A DNA stretch of 64,000 bases, taken from positions 2,423,001 through 2,487,000 of the forward strand of contig JAGUCH010000008.1 in assembly GCA_019096065.1 (NCBI GenBank), given 5' to 3'. Made by a program: the position numbers and the translations under genes. The first letter of the stretch is position 1. Each line of letters opens with the position of its first letter. Source of the stretch: Paracyclopina nana. Lineage: Eukaryota > Arthropoda > Copepoda > Cyclopoida > Cyclopettidae. The notes under the pieces are model-generated. The model was not told the origin of the DNA. It was given only the letters and a program-made list of their open reading frames with translations, and ran no database searches. Shown here piece after piece: positions 45,132 through 58,307 of this stretch.

Positions 45132-48100
45132 TTAGTTGAGGATAAAAAGGACAACTGTGGCAAGCACGAAACTGCTACATTTGACCATGGAAGTCCCACT
45201 GGTCCATCCCAAGTCACGAGCAGCAGGTTCGGCTAAAAAAGAGCGGAAGCAAAATGAGATTTATCCCAGTTTATAAGGAAGCACACAAAGACTTTTGGGA
45301 ACAGCTCCCCAAGGGGCAAGAAAAGCAATTGAAGTTTCCTAGTTGTGTAGTTCATTTTTTGCCCAATTTAAGCAACTGTACCAGTACGTAAAAAATTGGG
45401 ACACTAGCTCCTGCGTATAATTGTGCTTTTTCCCCGTTTACAAATTCATAACCTGCCATCAATGGAGCAGTGTAGTGTCAAATCGGTGCCAAATTGCTCT
45501 CAATATCCTTAGAGCATCGCGACATTGATGGAAGACCCTTTTGAGGAAATGAGAGCGAGCCTAAGTGTTTTCCACGTACTTATAAAGTCACCTAGCTTTC
45601 TATTGCTACTCCCAAGGGAGTGGAGCCACAAAAGGGAATAAACAAGTGTACTCACCAAATGCATTGGTCAGAAATCTGTGAATTCGACTCGCCTCACTCC
45701 ACCCATACTGATTTTTCGCCTGTACCAAACACTCGTACTGGGCATCTTGAGCCAAGTCGACGAGCATGAAGGTTTTCTCGTGGTGAAATTCCGTGCTTTT
45801 CGCATCTCCAGGAATGATAATGTTGGTCCAGTCGTTCCCACTTGCAATGCTCATTCCGGGGCCATCACTCTGCGTCAAAAATACATAGAACTTACATTTT
45901 GGTACTATTTTTTAGAAAGCCCTCAATGTCCAAATTTCACTCCCCCCTCACACATGTACTATTTTTTCCTCCTTCCATCCATCTAGATCAATCAAAATGT
46001 GAGTTGTACAGCGATGTTTACGATTATGTTACCTCTAGCAGGAAGCTTATACGATATATATCCATTTAATATCGCAAAAAGCTGCTGTGTGTGTCCGTGC
46101 ATTGTGTATGTGAAGCATCAGCAACATATGGTTTTCTCTTCCGCTTCTGAAACTCCCTAAAGGGATTTGCTGCTAAAAGCTTTCAAGTTTTCGAATGAAA
46201 ACTCCAGATTTGGATTTTTTAATGCGATATTAGCGACAAAAGATCCCTATCTCGCTCCTTTTCTGCTCTTGCCCTAGATATACTATATTGAGATCCTGCG
46301 TTTTTTCGCTATCACTTAAGATGGCGCCACCAAAGTAGGGGAGAAAAACAGGGTAACATTTTTGGCATTTTTTGACTGTCGATCTGCTGAAATAGATTGC
46401 AGCTCCATCTAGTGCGCGATTTGGGCTTCAAAATACTAGATGTAGCTAGTAGTACACTGCTAAATGTAGTATGTAGGATGAGTATCATTTTTTTCTCCGC
46501 TTTTTCTGCTGCTGCTGCTGCGCGGATTGATTGAGTGAGCCCCGCCTGTAATGCTTTCTAAGCGATAAAAGCCTTTTTAAAGAAAGGCGTCTGGGCTGTG
46601 TGGCCCCTTGGGTGCCTTTTCTCATTTGTGAAGGACCTTCGTGCACTTAACCACCCGCATACGTGCTGCACTGCTACGCACAGTACATATGCAGCTGTGT
46701 AAAGAATTGTGTAATACACTTGCAATACTTCTTATTATGTTTACCGTCTCCATTTTGTGGTATAGTATGTATGCCATACTGTAGCGCATGGCCTTCGTGG
46801 AAGGATAAATGCCTTTTTGCTATTGTGGCATTCAGTCCAAAAAGCCCAATGTTCCGAATCATTAAGGACAACTGGGATGTTTTCCGAATACAACGATACT
46901 CCATTAGTCACTTCATTACAGCATATTTTCATTTTATTCTCGAAAGGCTGCTAACTTTGTATCTGCGCACTGCTATGCTGCGAGGAGAATGATGATAACT
47001 TTTTGGGAGTAGTTGTAGCGAAAATTCGCTGCCTTCAACTTCCAAATGTAGCTAGCAAACTTCCAAATCACATAAATTCGCAGTAAAATGGGTCATAGTA
47101 TATTCCTCAAAAGTTCAAGAGATTTGTCATGTAGTTGTCATATTAGAAAAATCCGCTAGATGGAGCTAGAATTTGTCTCAGAGGATATCACGTACCAAAC
47201 CATTAGATTTCCGCCATTCGGCAACCACAAATGCCAAAAAATAAAAATTGTGAAAAAAACCACTTCTGGCACTTTTATCCGCCTCGATGGTGGCGCCATC
47301 TAAAGTGGCAAAACGGCATACTAAATATCTAGGCTATGCATGGTTCAATCCAATTTAAATCCTTCAACTCAGTATTATTGTGTACAGTAAAACACAATTA
47401 CAGCTGCTGTTTTAATTCTGAGCCTTACAACTTCCTCGCACGCAACTTATTTGGCTCAATCTGTGAGCGACATAATAAAAAGTGGCAGGTTTTTTGCACT
47501 GTGTGCATGGTTGTAATTGGGGCAAATGAACCTCCTAGCTGCTACCCTTTTTTCTCTTATCTGACTCTTATTGTTGACGACTACAATGAATGCGTGCAAG
47601 CAAGGCCACAGAAGAAGAAAGGCTGGGACATGGACGCGGCCTTTTGTGTCCCAAAAACAGCACGTGGCAAAAATGGCAATGAGTTTGTCTGCACTTACCG
47701 GATGAAAGGGTTTGATTTGGCGGTACAGAAGACGGTACTCCTGGATCGGTGTGTAGCTGTCCACGGTCCACACGAGGCGATACGAGTTTTTGCTCGCCTG
47801 ATGAGGCTTTTTGCGAAAAACCGCGGGGGTCGGCCTCCCATGGACCTCGATGTGTCGCCTAGAGGGAGAAAAGGGCGTGAAAATGCAAGAAATGGCCGCC
47901 ATATTGAATTATACTTGGAGCTGCCCAGCGAGTTTTCCGCGACGCAGGAATAATTTCCAAAGTCCGTCTGGGACTCGAGGCCGCGGAGGATGAGCGTGTG
48001 CCGATGCGAGGACTCCTTGCTCTCGATCTTGATTTTGCCATTCGAGGTCAGCTCGGAGTTGTCCTTGTACCATCGGATCGACGGCCTCGGCTCGCCGTGC

Positions 48101-51100
48101 ACGATGCAGGTCAGGTGGGCCTCCTTGCCCACCCCCGAGTGCACTTTTTCGGCCTCGACCTCGATCTCGGGCTCGTCTGAAATTATGAAAAATGGAGTAT
48201 TAGGGAATGAAGAGGCAATTTTGTGTTTTCCCCACTGGATATATCTGAGATCCATCTCACGGTCCACCGAGCTCAGATTTAGATCACTAATGCACCAAGA
48301 GCTAATGCTTTGGATGTTCCCCATTCGACTCCATTATGCACCGCAAATCGCCCGTGAGTTTGCAGGATATCCCGACAACTTTGACACGCTCCTTACTCCG
48401 ATGATGTATTACGTACGCCGTGACGGTAGTATATACAGGCAAATTACCAAAACAAGGCAAAAATGCGGCCATAGGATAATACGTAAATTATAGCTAGTTT
48501 GAATCCTCGCCCAAATCCGATTATTTTTGAAGGAAAACAACGTCACCGTTCATCGATCAAGTTGCTCATCTGCGTTCACGCGCGAGGGTCAAATGGCATC
48601 AAAACACATCAATATATACGAAAGCACTCAATTTTTCCAGAAGACATATCATTTCCCCCTCCTGTAGCAAAGTGTGCTCATTCCGCACACAATGACATCA
48701 GGATGAAATTTCCACTGTATGATGGAAAGTCGTCATTTTTTGCGGCCACGCGCACCGCAAACTTTAGGGGATTTTAGCCGAAAAATGTCGATATTCCAAT
48801 CCATAGCTCTCAGGGATTATTCCGTGCTTTTTGCCGTATAACTACATGGTAGAGAAGTAGCTTTTTCCCTCTTTTCTTCCCGCCTTGGATTTGTTGATCC
48901 TGGAGTTTCCAACTTTTGTGGCCAGGATAAATGTTGCTTTGCTAGGAATGGTGACAGCGAAAAGTTGTGGGACGTTAACAACGTGATAGCTGCTGCCAAA
49001 TATAAGCACTTTATCCAGCACAAAAAGGAGTGACCCTTTTCCGGCGGGGGAAACAGCCCCTTTTGGGCCATTTGAGGCCAGGAATACATCAAAAGGAGAT
49101 GCTTACATAAAACTTGTAGAGCAATGAATGCAGAAGCTGGGCTGCCCACTTTGTTGTTTGCAGTGCACGAATATCGGCCAGCGTCGAACCTATCCACTTT
49201 TCGGATCGTGTAGCCGTGGCTGTTTCGACCAGAAACGTGACCTTCGGGCAGTATATCGTTCTGAAAGAGATCGAGAGATGAATGCTTATTTGCCTTGGCT
49301 AATTTGCTTTTTTTACCCGGCAGACTCAATTTGTCTGATAAGCAGTAATTGACAATTCCACGTTGTGGTTTGAGAAAGCACTTGATCTTTGTGATCAAAT
49401 AGTCTATTGCTAGATAAGCTTGCCTATTTGGCCATGTATATATACTGTCTGATAAGCATGAATTACTGTGCTACAAGAGACCATTTTTATTGTGTGAGCT
49501 TTTTTCTCCCCTGTTATGGTTGATGGCAATCGAGAAATATTATAACAAATGAAACAACTCTCTTTAATTCCCTGCAAACATGCCAGCTTTCATTACCAGC
49601 TTACTTCTATAGAGAAGCCAAAAGCCAATATGTGAATTTGCCACCATAAACATGATATGGCATAAATGGGCAAATCCCATTCAATGGCCGCGGCCATTTT
49701 GCTAATCTTTTAAGCTCTGATCAAGCAAATAATGTGAGTGGTGTGTTTCAGCTGGAAGCAGCTGCCATTCTGCTACTATATGCTGTCAAGAATTATATGG
49801 TACTCACTTCTCTGCTCCATGTGATGGTAGGTACAGGATTTCCTGAGGCAATGCATTCCATTGTGACCTCGGTGCCTTTTTTCACCACGATGTTTCCATC
49901 CTCAGGCTTTGGCTTCACTCTTGAAGGCACTATATGCATGGAGAAAAATTACTATTACACTCGATTTTTCACCTTTGCATTTGCATATGCATGGATATGG
50001 TACTTTTTTAAACTTGTTGCAGCCCACCAAGAAGGAATATGACTTGCATTTAAATTGAATGAAAAAATGGAAAGCTTGGACCGAGATACATATTTAGTTC
50101 AGGCTTTCTTCACTACTTATTTTGATGGCGCCACTGTAGCAGAAGGACGAAAATACCAGAAGTAGTTTTTTTCGCTACATGTGATTTTTGGCATATTTGA
50201 CGCCCAAATGGCGAAAATACTCCAATCTCGTACGAAATTTGTATGTGCGCCATCTAGCGGACTGCTACAATCATGTCATTGTAGCCTAGAATATACCAAT
50301 ACATGGATGGCCATAAAACTCACCCCTCGGCTTAACCTAACCTGGCTGACATTATTTTATGCGCAGAGTAGCTAATTTGGTTTTCGGAAGCACTTGCACA
50401 ATAACAAATGTGGTCTTGTCCCGCACCTCATAAATCACCAACTTTTCTCTCTGTCGGATACAATTGACGCCAGTATATCTCTCTTCAATAAAACAAATTG
50501 GTCCTCAGGATGGCACAGTTTGGCCACAAATCATGGCGAAATAATGCGTACAATTGATTTTTCTCACCTAGGACTTCCACAGTGTGAGCCACTTCAAGCG
50601 TTTCACCGGCTGTCAGGGAGATTTGGCAGACGAAATCGCCTGCATCCTGGGGAATGATGTTGGTGAGCTCCAGGGTGTTATTTCCTGGGTGCAGCTTGAA
50701 CCGATCATCCTTGATGATCAGCATTGGTCCCGCAGCCAACACTTGATGGCCTTTCCGCCACACCACAGCATGATCACCTGGAGAAATGTAAGCTTTCTAA
50801 TACTATGTGGCCTTTTTCCTATGTATTCATGCTTACCTAAGTTGTTCACTTGGCAGGGCAGCCTTGTGGAGTCGCCCTCTGCGATTCTGAATGTTCTTGA
50901 TTGGGAGAGGAAAGATGGAAGCTGTGGACTTCTCACGGGTCGCCTCAAATTATGCTTGAATGCGTTGGCCGAGCCTGAAATGATGATTGAATCAAGTCAT
51001 ATATGGTGAAATAGTGTGCCAAACGTCAGGCGCGCACGAATTCGGATGTAAGCAAAGGGCTTAAGGAAAATAATAGGCGAGACATTAATAGAAACCAGGC

Positions 51101-53646
51101 TAACGAAGAGAAGTTTCTGAGATTGCTTCACCGGATTATCCTAACGCCTCACATAACCAAACAAAGCTTCCTGCGCCATCATATCCGGGGATCTTGGGAT
51201 TTTGAGAGGCAGTAGAAGTTGGCAGCAACAGCAAGCCCTTTTATTTTATTATGAGAGAGAGAGAGGAATTTTGGAGCAAAATATGTTTACAAACAAAGGC
51301 AGCTTAATTGAGCAGCAGTAGCAAAAAAGGGCCTGAATCAGAGCAGAGTTTTTTATCGCCATTGCAATTGCTTCGCGAGTAATAGCTACTTTCCAAAGCC
51401 ATCAGGCCACACTTGGTATATAGCAACGTAGTTGCCTGGTATCATGCAATCTATTGGGCGTTCATCTACTGGTACACAGGAGAAGTATTGGCGAAACATT
51501 AGCACTATTAGAGTTAGCATGATAGACGGCCTTTTTCCTTTTTTGCGAGTGCCAAAAATCAAGCAAAATACTACAGAGATATGCTATACGAGTTTTCGTA
51601 ACAAAGCAGCTATAGAAAGGGTTTTTTGCTGGGCTGTGCCATGTCGGATTGCAATAATAGCCAAGAAAAGTTTGCTTGCAAAAAGACGAGCCCTCGAGCA
51701 ATTCAGGAGGTCATCACACCACTCGATATACCAAATGAGCAATAGCCCAGATCAAGAGATTTAGTTCCGACGTTTTCTGCTACTAGTTTAGATGGTGCCA
51801 CTTCTGAGGAGGGGACAAAGGAACCAGATGTGGATTTTTGCGCTACTCATATTTTCGGCACTTTTTGCGGCCAACTGGTGAAAATAGGTCGGTGGCGTAG
51901 GAAATTTCCGATAAAACAAATTGCAGCGCCATCTTGCGGATGAAAAACTACAAGTGTTTTGCAGTAGCCAATAGAAAGTAATAAGGAGAAAAAATCTCAA
52001 ATAGATAGGAGCGAGTGGTGAGACTTGAGGCAAAGTTTTCTCCTCGCCATACACACATAAACTTTTTACCATTTCTCTCGCAGTGCAATACTTATATTCT
52101 TTTGAAGCCTGAGGTAGCTTAATTTACACTGACATGCCTGAAATTAATCATCTCACTTCGGCCTCTCAAAGTTTGGCCAGAAAATTGGGGCCAGTGGTTG
52201 AGGAGCAAACTTTCCTCCTCTTCCTAGGACTCAATTGAAGAGGATCTTTTTTTCTGTTCACATAAACTTGTATGTTACAAGGCTGCGTCCAGCTCTTTTC
52301 TTTATTGTAAAGGCCGGAATTCAAGTTCAACGATGTAGTCAGAATACAGAAAGAGACGAACGTTTCACTTACAAATGAGCTCGGCTTGGATGTAGCCGGG
52401 TTTTTTTTGTGCATGGCTCCATCTGTATTCAGTATTTTATTGCCCCACTCGACCCCAAGACTGCAATCCTTAGCTGTTTTTCGCTCCCTTTCTTATTGGT
52501 TTTCGCAGCAAGCGAACGAGAAAAAAAGCCCGGCCTATCTCGATCCAGTTTAATTTGGCCAAATTGGATTTTTCAAAAACTGATTATTAGCTAGCTGGTG
52601 TGCATAATCTTCCAGAATTCCGCGAGTTGTCGTTAAGCCCATGGGCGAAATATTTAGGCCAGGTCCCCTAGCTTCACTTCACAACATTCTGTAATGCATT
52701 CCTATGGAAAACACAGTGGTGCATTGTGCGTACGTATAGTGTAGTTGCAGACAGATAACTGCACAATGTTTCTTCTTAGACAAAGCTGATAAAGCTTGAC
52801 CCCCTGTCACCCTTTTCCAGCGCCTATGATAATTTACACCCTCTTCAGCCTGAAACTCAACATTCCTGATGTCACCACGATACACTAAAAAGGCATTATT
52901 ATATACTGTAAATGGGCTAAAATAAAAAGTGTGGCTTTGCAATCCGCTAGATGGCGCTGCAACATGTTTTAAATTGCGTACGTTACCGACCAATTCTTGC
53001 CATTCTCCAAAATTCTATCAAAAATGCCAAAATAATTCAAAAGTGAAAACATCCACATCTGGTATAGTCTAAATATAGATGGTGGCGCCATCTAAAGTGG
53101 TAGAGAAAAAAATGCATGAACCCACTTTTATGCGAAAAGTGATGCAATTTCTTCTGGGCTGCAAACTTTGAGCACAAGGACATCTTGTTCATATTCTGTA
53201 TTTTTCAGATAGTGATCCGGCTATCCGGCGCCGTGAAGACAATTTGGTTAAATTGAGAGAATGAGCAATATTGGCTTTTCTCGGGAAATAGGCAACAATA
53301 ATACGAGAGATGTGTAGTAGTAACGGAGAGCACTTTTAGATAACGATCAGCAACGGCTCGCGATGCAAGGGCAGGACAACGAGATTTGTGTCCACCATAA
53401 AGGGAATGTTGCCATCCTCATTTACTCTGTGAAAAAATCAACGCGCGCTGAGGTCCAAAAGGGAGACAAGTAGATAAACTCTGCTTTTATTGCGCCCATA
53501 AATAGCCATCCGTCACAACGTCCCCTTAATAAAATCCAAATGTCACTTGCTACACACGAGAGTAGCCATGCTTTGGAATAATTTAAAGTCAACTCACCCG
53601 AGGTGGAAATGGCAATAACACAGAGAAGGAGAAGCTGGCGTTTCAT
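45132..53646 (-). CDS. klg: Klingon-like Ig/FN3 cell-adhesion protein with GPI signal
   Basis: Nine exons: 53646-53598, 50974-50837, 50777-50568, 49929-49808, 49260-49107, 48176-47915, 47858-47699, 45869-45656 and 45232-45132. All junctions are GT-AG, the phases agree and the CDS is 470 codons (469 residues). Signal peptide at 1-17. Ig1 about 28-132 (Cys56, Trp69, Cys113), Ig2 133-224 (MECIASGNP, RYSCTANNK), Ig3 225-312 (LTCIVHGEPRP, GNYSCVAENSLGSSKY). A single FN3 follows at about 315-436 (YECLVQAKNQYGWSEAS), then a hydrophobic C-terminus (CSSFVLATVVLFILN) that fits a GPI-anchor signal. Drosophila Klingon has the same 3 Ig + 1 FN3 + GPI order and acts in photoreceptor development and memory. 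Introns here are long and contain five dispersed repeats, unlike the compact cluster. Assignment to klg rather than a lachesin relative rests on the FN3. Confidence 0.9.
46300..46418 (-). repeat. dispersed CTAGATGG repeat, copy 8 (intronic)
   Basis: Inverted copy in a klingon-like intron. GATGGCGCCACC at about 46320-46331 and GCTCCATCTAGTGCG at 46402-46416. Internally shortened. Confidence 0.8.
47153..47340 (+). repeat. dispersed CTAGATGG repeat, copy 9 (intronic)
   Basis: Left end CCGCTAGATGGAGC (47153-47166), CCACTTCTGG near 47261, right end GTGGCGCCATCTAAAGTGG near 47290-47308, tail ACTAAATATCTAGGCTAT. Confidence 0.9.
50080..50260 (-). repeat. dispersed CTAGATGG repeat, copy 10 (intronic)
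   Basis: Inverted: ATTTAGTTC tail near 50091, GATGGCGCCACTGTAGC near 50124, ACCAGAAGTAG near 50155, and the end GCGCCATCTAGCGG at 50247-50260. Confidence 0.9.
51740..51940 (-). repeat. dispersed CTAGATGG repeat, copy 11 (intronic)
   Basis: Inverted: GATCAAGAGATTTAGTTC tail at 51751-51768, GATGGTGCCAC near 51791, and the end GCGCCATCTTGCGG at 51927-51940. Confidence 0.9.
52944..53140 (+). repeat. dispersed CTAGATGG repeat, copy 12 (intronic)
   Basis: Left end CCGCTAGATGGCGC (52944-52957), matching the CTCF consensus at 13 of 14 positions; right end GTGGCGCCATCTAAAGTGG at about 53082-53100. Confidence 0.9.
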
Positions 53647-55558
53647 GCTTTGGCTGTTTTCATAAACAATAACACTTCTTTTATGAGAGAGAGAGTTGGT
53701 TATTTCGGTGTGTGTAAGCCAAGACGGAAATCCGATTAGTCGTCGATGCTTGCGCTCCGATTCATTGTATTGTTTTGCGTGCCTTGCTCCAATTTGCGGC
53801 TACTCATGCGGGCAAAGTGGCATGCATTCTTCAAAGGCCAAATTTTCCTTGGTCATCCTCTTCCTCTTTTGTATGGCACTTGAGTTATTATTATGGGCGG
53901 AGGAATAACATTCGAGCGCATATGTTTTATATGGAAACACAACACTCACCGCGCGGTCTTGCTCTCGCAGTGGCCTGTAACAAACTGGATTACTTCATAT
54001 ATAGTATACATGCAGGGGAGAAATCCGTAGTAGTAAGCGGAGAGTAGCAAGCGCCAACGACGCCGTTGTCTGCCCTTGTTGTTGTTGTTGACTTCCTACG
54101 TACCAATTTTTTTAACGTTCAGCCCCTGTGTGATGCATCGTTAATTTGTCCATGGCAGAAGACGCATCATCAAAGTTTGAAAAAGGCTAAAGAGGGGAAA
54201 TTTGAAAAGGTCAAGAGCAGTCTTTTTAAAAAGCTCGTTTTTCAGACTGTTTTTTTGCTTCCATGCATTTTCAGCAAGGGAGCAAACACTCGAAAAAGTG
54301 TTTTTTAAAGGCTAATGAAAAGAGAGAGGGAAAAACAAGCCTCGTTTTTCCTGATCACTTTTTGTGCCCCCGGGCTAAGCCTGTCACACTTATATTGTAA
54401 TACTAACATTATTGACCATACAAAATTACACAATTTTTTGCGCCCATCTTTCATCTGTATTCTCCCACCACAAAAAAGTTGTGGAAAAATGCTTCCTGCT
54501 GTCTTGGATATATCTGCTACATATTTGCAGGACTATTTACGTTTCAGCCACTTCCTCGCAGCTCCGTCAGGTCATGAGAGTAACTTGAGCTATTTTTTGT
54601 GCCAAACTTTCGAATCAGCACTTTGGCTGTTGCATTCTGATGCTTCCTATTTCAAGTTGAAAACTCTTGCTTTAGTTGGCAGAAACACTGATTTCTTCTC
54701 CATGTGTTTTTTTGGCGTTGCAGAAAAAGGTATTCGGTCTTGTTAGCTCAGTCTCTAATGCTGACAAGCCGCTAAACACGATATTTGATGATGTATCATT
54801 GAGTTGACAGCATTTTAGATCGCATGACACAACTTCATTCTGCGGCCCTCTATACACTAATGCTGATGATGGAAGAAAGTCAATATCCAAGGTCAATAGC
54901 ATCGTTAGAGAGCTCAATTTTCCCTCATTGCAACGAGGGTAGGGAGCTAGGAAGTGGAGCAAGCCAGCTTGAAAAAAATACGAGGTGACAGGTTGCCACT
55001 CTATATAATATAATTATTGCAAGCATAAAAAGCTAAGCTCTTGAAGTTATGGGATCGGTCCCAAGCACTAATAATAGGATATATCCCAGCTATAAAGTAG
55101 TAGAAAAGGAGCCTTAAGCAAAAACTCGTGTACGCGCCCAGAATGGCCAAAAAGTTACCCACTTTTGAATCGTTGCAGAAAAAGGAGCATTTTGGATATC
55201 CTGGCTCGATCTCCACGATCTGCATTGTTGATGCTACTTTTCATGCAGAAGCTGCTCAAGTTTTGTTTCAATCAGGATTTGCCTCTCGGATCAGCCAAGA
55301 ATGGCCAACAAATGATGCGTACCAAAATGAAATTGCAGGCTTTTTCCTTCTTTTGCATGAAACAATAGCAAGCTTGCAAGATTGCGATCCATGCATAAAA
55401 CAAAGCAATTCGAGCCGTAAAGCAATAAAAAATGGCTGCCATTGGGCACGCAGATAATCATCAAAAACAGTAAAACCAAAATTCTTATCTTTGTCGATAT
55501 CTCCATTGGTAACATTCCAAGTTGTGAACATCCACAAGGCAGCCGGGTAAACTCAAGG

Positions 55559-56162
55559 CACATCAACCTGAGGGCTATTGCAACCCAGAAAAAATTGCCC
55601 ACCTAAAATATATACATGTTCTGAAAGCTTATGGTATGGGGGTTCATTTGGTAGTAATTTTAAAATCCTGGCCTAGCGCTTCCCATAACATAAAATTTTA
55701 AAAAACTTCTAGCGCCGAAAGCACTGACTCAATCGGATTTTGTATGTTAACAAACCCCCACTAGAATCACAAGATCTATATTTCTTTACTTTATAAGAAA
55801 ATTGCTAGAATGCCCTGGAATCGAGATATTGTGGTCGGATCATGCACTGATGAATTCATGCCATTTGACAAAGAAGAAACCTGCCACCACTGTATCTCGA
55901 TTCCAGGGCATCCTAGCAATTTTCTTATGAAATAAAGAAAGATAGATCTTGCAATTTTATTGGGGGTATTATAAGAGGCAAAATCCGACCAAGTCAATAT
56001 TTTCGACGCTAGAAGTTTTTTAAAATTTTATGTTATGGGAAGCGCTAGGCCAGGATTTTAAAATTACTACCAAACGAACCCCCAGAGCATAAGCTTTCAG
56101 AATATGTGTATATTTTAGGTGGGCAATTTTTTCTGGGTTACAATAGCCCTCAGGTTGATGTG
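55559..56162. mobile_element. foldback element with long inverted arms
   Basis: 604 bp, in which the left arm (from CACATCAACCTGAGGGCTAT at 55559) and the right arm (ending AGCCCTCAGGTTGATGTG at 56162) are near-perfect reverse complements for about 270 bp each, with a central loop of roughly 50 bp. It is flanked by a 4-bp duplication AAGG (55555-55558 and 56163-56166). No ORF of note. Long arms and no transposase mark a non-autonomous foldback or MITE-like element; the superfamily is not determined. Arms differ at several positions, so it is not brand new. Confidence 0.88.
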
Positions 56163-58145
56163 AAGGCAAAATAATGGCCTCGTCATTGTTCCAACAGTTG
56201 AGGAAAACTTCTTTGAGATGATGGCCTTTGTTGCTCTCAACCTTAACCGAGTAGCTACTAGCAAGGCGAGATCACTAGGCTTTTAAAGGCGTGAGCAGTT
56301 TATCTCAGCAAGAAGTGAGATCAAAATCTGACCCGAGCTTGACATTTAGCGTTTCGCGACAACGCTCATTTCGACATCTTTTGTGTCTGCCCATCAGTTT
56401 TCGATGCAGATAATTTTCAGTCACTGCTTCTAAACCTTAAAAAGCATGACAACGCAACAATGAGAGAAAACTGCAGATTTAATTCAGTACTTTATTGCCT
56501 TGAGTTTAACCACTCGCTTCGGTGTGGCAACTGGTTCTCATCTGCCATTTTTCGCCTGTCATCGACATATTGGCCAATTTTCTGCACAGTATGTTGGTGA
56601 ATATTTTAACCCAAACTAATTGCCAGCCGCGAAAATATGATCGATACATTATTGTCTCTGGCTCCGTGGGTGCCTTTTTTGGCACAACTCCAATGCCAGA
56701 GCATATTTTGTAGTTAGCTCGCGTATAGTAAATTATGGCAAAGTTCTACTCAGTAGTTCAACTTATCGCGCTTCATTATAATGCTAGAGCGCAAATTGAG
56801 TCACATCTGTAGCTAATGACTATGATTAGTTTGCATGCACCCAAATTATTCAGATTGAGCAAAACACTTGCTGGCAAGCTGTAAACTGAGCCTTGAGCTC
56901 AGTCACTGTCAGTAACACAATATTTCGGACGATGCATCGCGTAGCTGCTGCAAAACAGCCAAAGATATCGTCGTGGCAGCTAGTAGAGAAAAAAGGCCAA
57001 TTTACATTGACAGCTTCCATGTCAGATTTTTGAAGTTTTGCTCCTGGCATGACATCGTCTCATGCGAAGATATTAAGGGATTAAGTGAAACGACGAAGGA
57101 TAATAATAAGCCCAGCACGGTATGAGATATATTGCAATACGTGTGCGAGAAAGCTTTGGCAGCTAGTGGAGCCTTATAACGTAAAGTCAACAAGAGTGTG
57201 TAAAGTTAGGACAATCATGGTGTAAAGTAGATGAACACACACAAGACTCAAGTGCATTGAAGAGGTATCATGGCATCAAGTCTATGGGGGCTTTTCACCA
57301 CCAAAAGCTAAAGCAGCAGTCACAGCAGCAACTGTAATCGAAAAAGTTTCCTAACTGCTTTCCATTGCTATTATATAAAGTAGATATCCTGTACAGCAGT
57401 AGTATATCTACCTAGCTCATGGAAAAGTGGCCCCACTAAAGATTAAGGTCAAAGCTACGTAGGAGAGTTTTAGTAAGCCTCTTTTGGTCCCTGCTGCCGT
57501 TGTTTTGAAAGCAAGCAAGTTTCGCTGATGACGAAAGTTCACACTGCACTAAGGTGTGACGAGTTCAAAGATTTGGCCATTTTTCTCTCGCGGTTACTTC
57601 ATCAAGAATTTGTAGGCTATGATATGGTGCACTTTCGTTTAGAAAGCGTCCCAAACAAAAGAGGGAAACTTCTTCTCTCCCCCCGCGCGCATATCCACTT
57701 CTTCTCCTTATCTAACGGTGTGATGGAAACCAAGATGAAACGTTTTCACTTTGAGTAACAGATCGTATAACGGCATCACGCTTTCGCCAAGCTCGCGCCC
57801 AAGTTATTGGGGAAAAAGCTGTGTGTGTGTGGGGAGCAAAATTGCCACGCATTTGCATTTGTCCCTTGAGAGATACTGAATAGTAGTATGTCCTATCATG
57901 CGTGATCTCCCTTCTCTCGGAATTAGAAACATTTCAAAAGTTCGCATCTTGCTCCACCTCGTTAAAAATGTTTGCCTAAACTTGGAGGTAATCCGGCTGC
58001 TGCTGCTGCACTTCCTAAATCCGGCCCACCTTTCATCCGAGGCATCATCTCCTTTTTCTCTCAGAATAGCATGTTTTTGGGGGCGAACGAATTGCCAATC
58101 TTTGGGGGCCATATAAAGTAGTAGCATATTATTTTTCATGTATAT

Positions 58146-58307
58146 AGCCTGGGCCAAGAGATTTAGTTCATGTTTTCTCCGCTACCACTCCAGATGGCGC
58201 CACCATGAAGTGGGACAGAGATGCCAGAAGATTTTTTTGTTTTGAGGCTTTTTTGACTGCCAAATGGCTAAAATAGCCTAGACAAATCACCGCGCCATCT
58301 AGCGGAC
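58146..58307 (-). repeat. dispersed CTAGATGG repeat, copy 13
   Basis: Inverted: CCAAGAGATTTAGTTCATG tail at 58153-58171, GATGGCGCCACCATGAAG near 58193, and end GCGCCATCTAGCGG at 58292-58305. Confidence 0.9.

Larger units (their letters stand above)
50975..53597 (-). other. first intron of the klingon-like gene
   Basis: 2.6 kb intron with two dispersed repeats (copies 11 and 12) and a (GA)n tract near 51253. No nested gene seen on either strand. Confidence 0.6.

Noticed and set aside
46504-46518. CTG trinucleotide runs (also near 16965 and 57990)
   Set aside because: Only four to five units each and in non-coding DNA; ordinary microsatellites.
47336-47953. 205-codon plus-strand ORF
   Set aside because: It overlaps two Ig/FN3 exons of the klingon-like gene on the other strand, which have domain and splice support.
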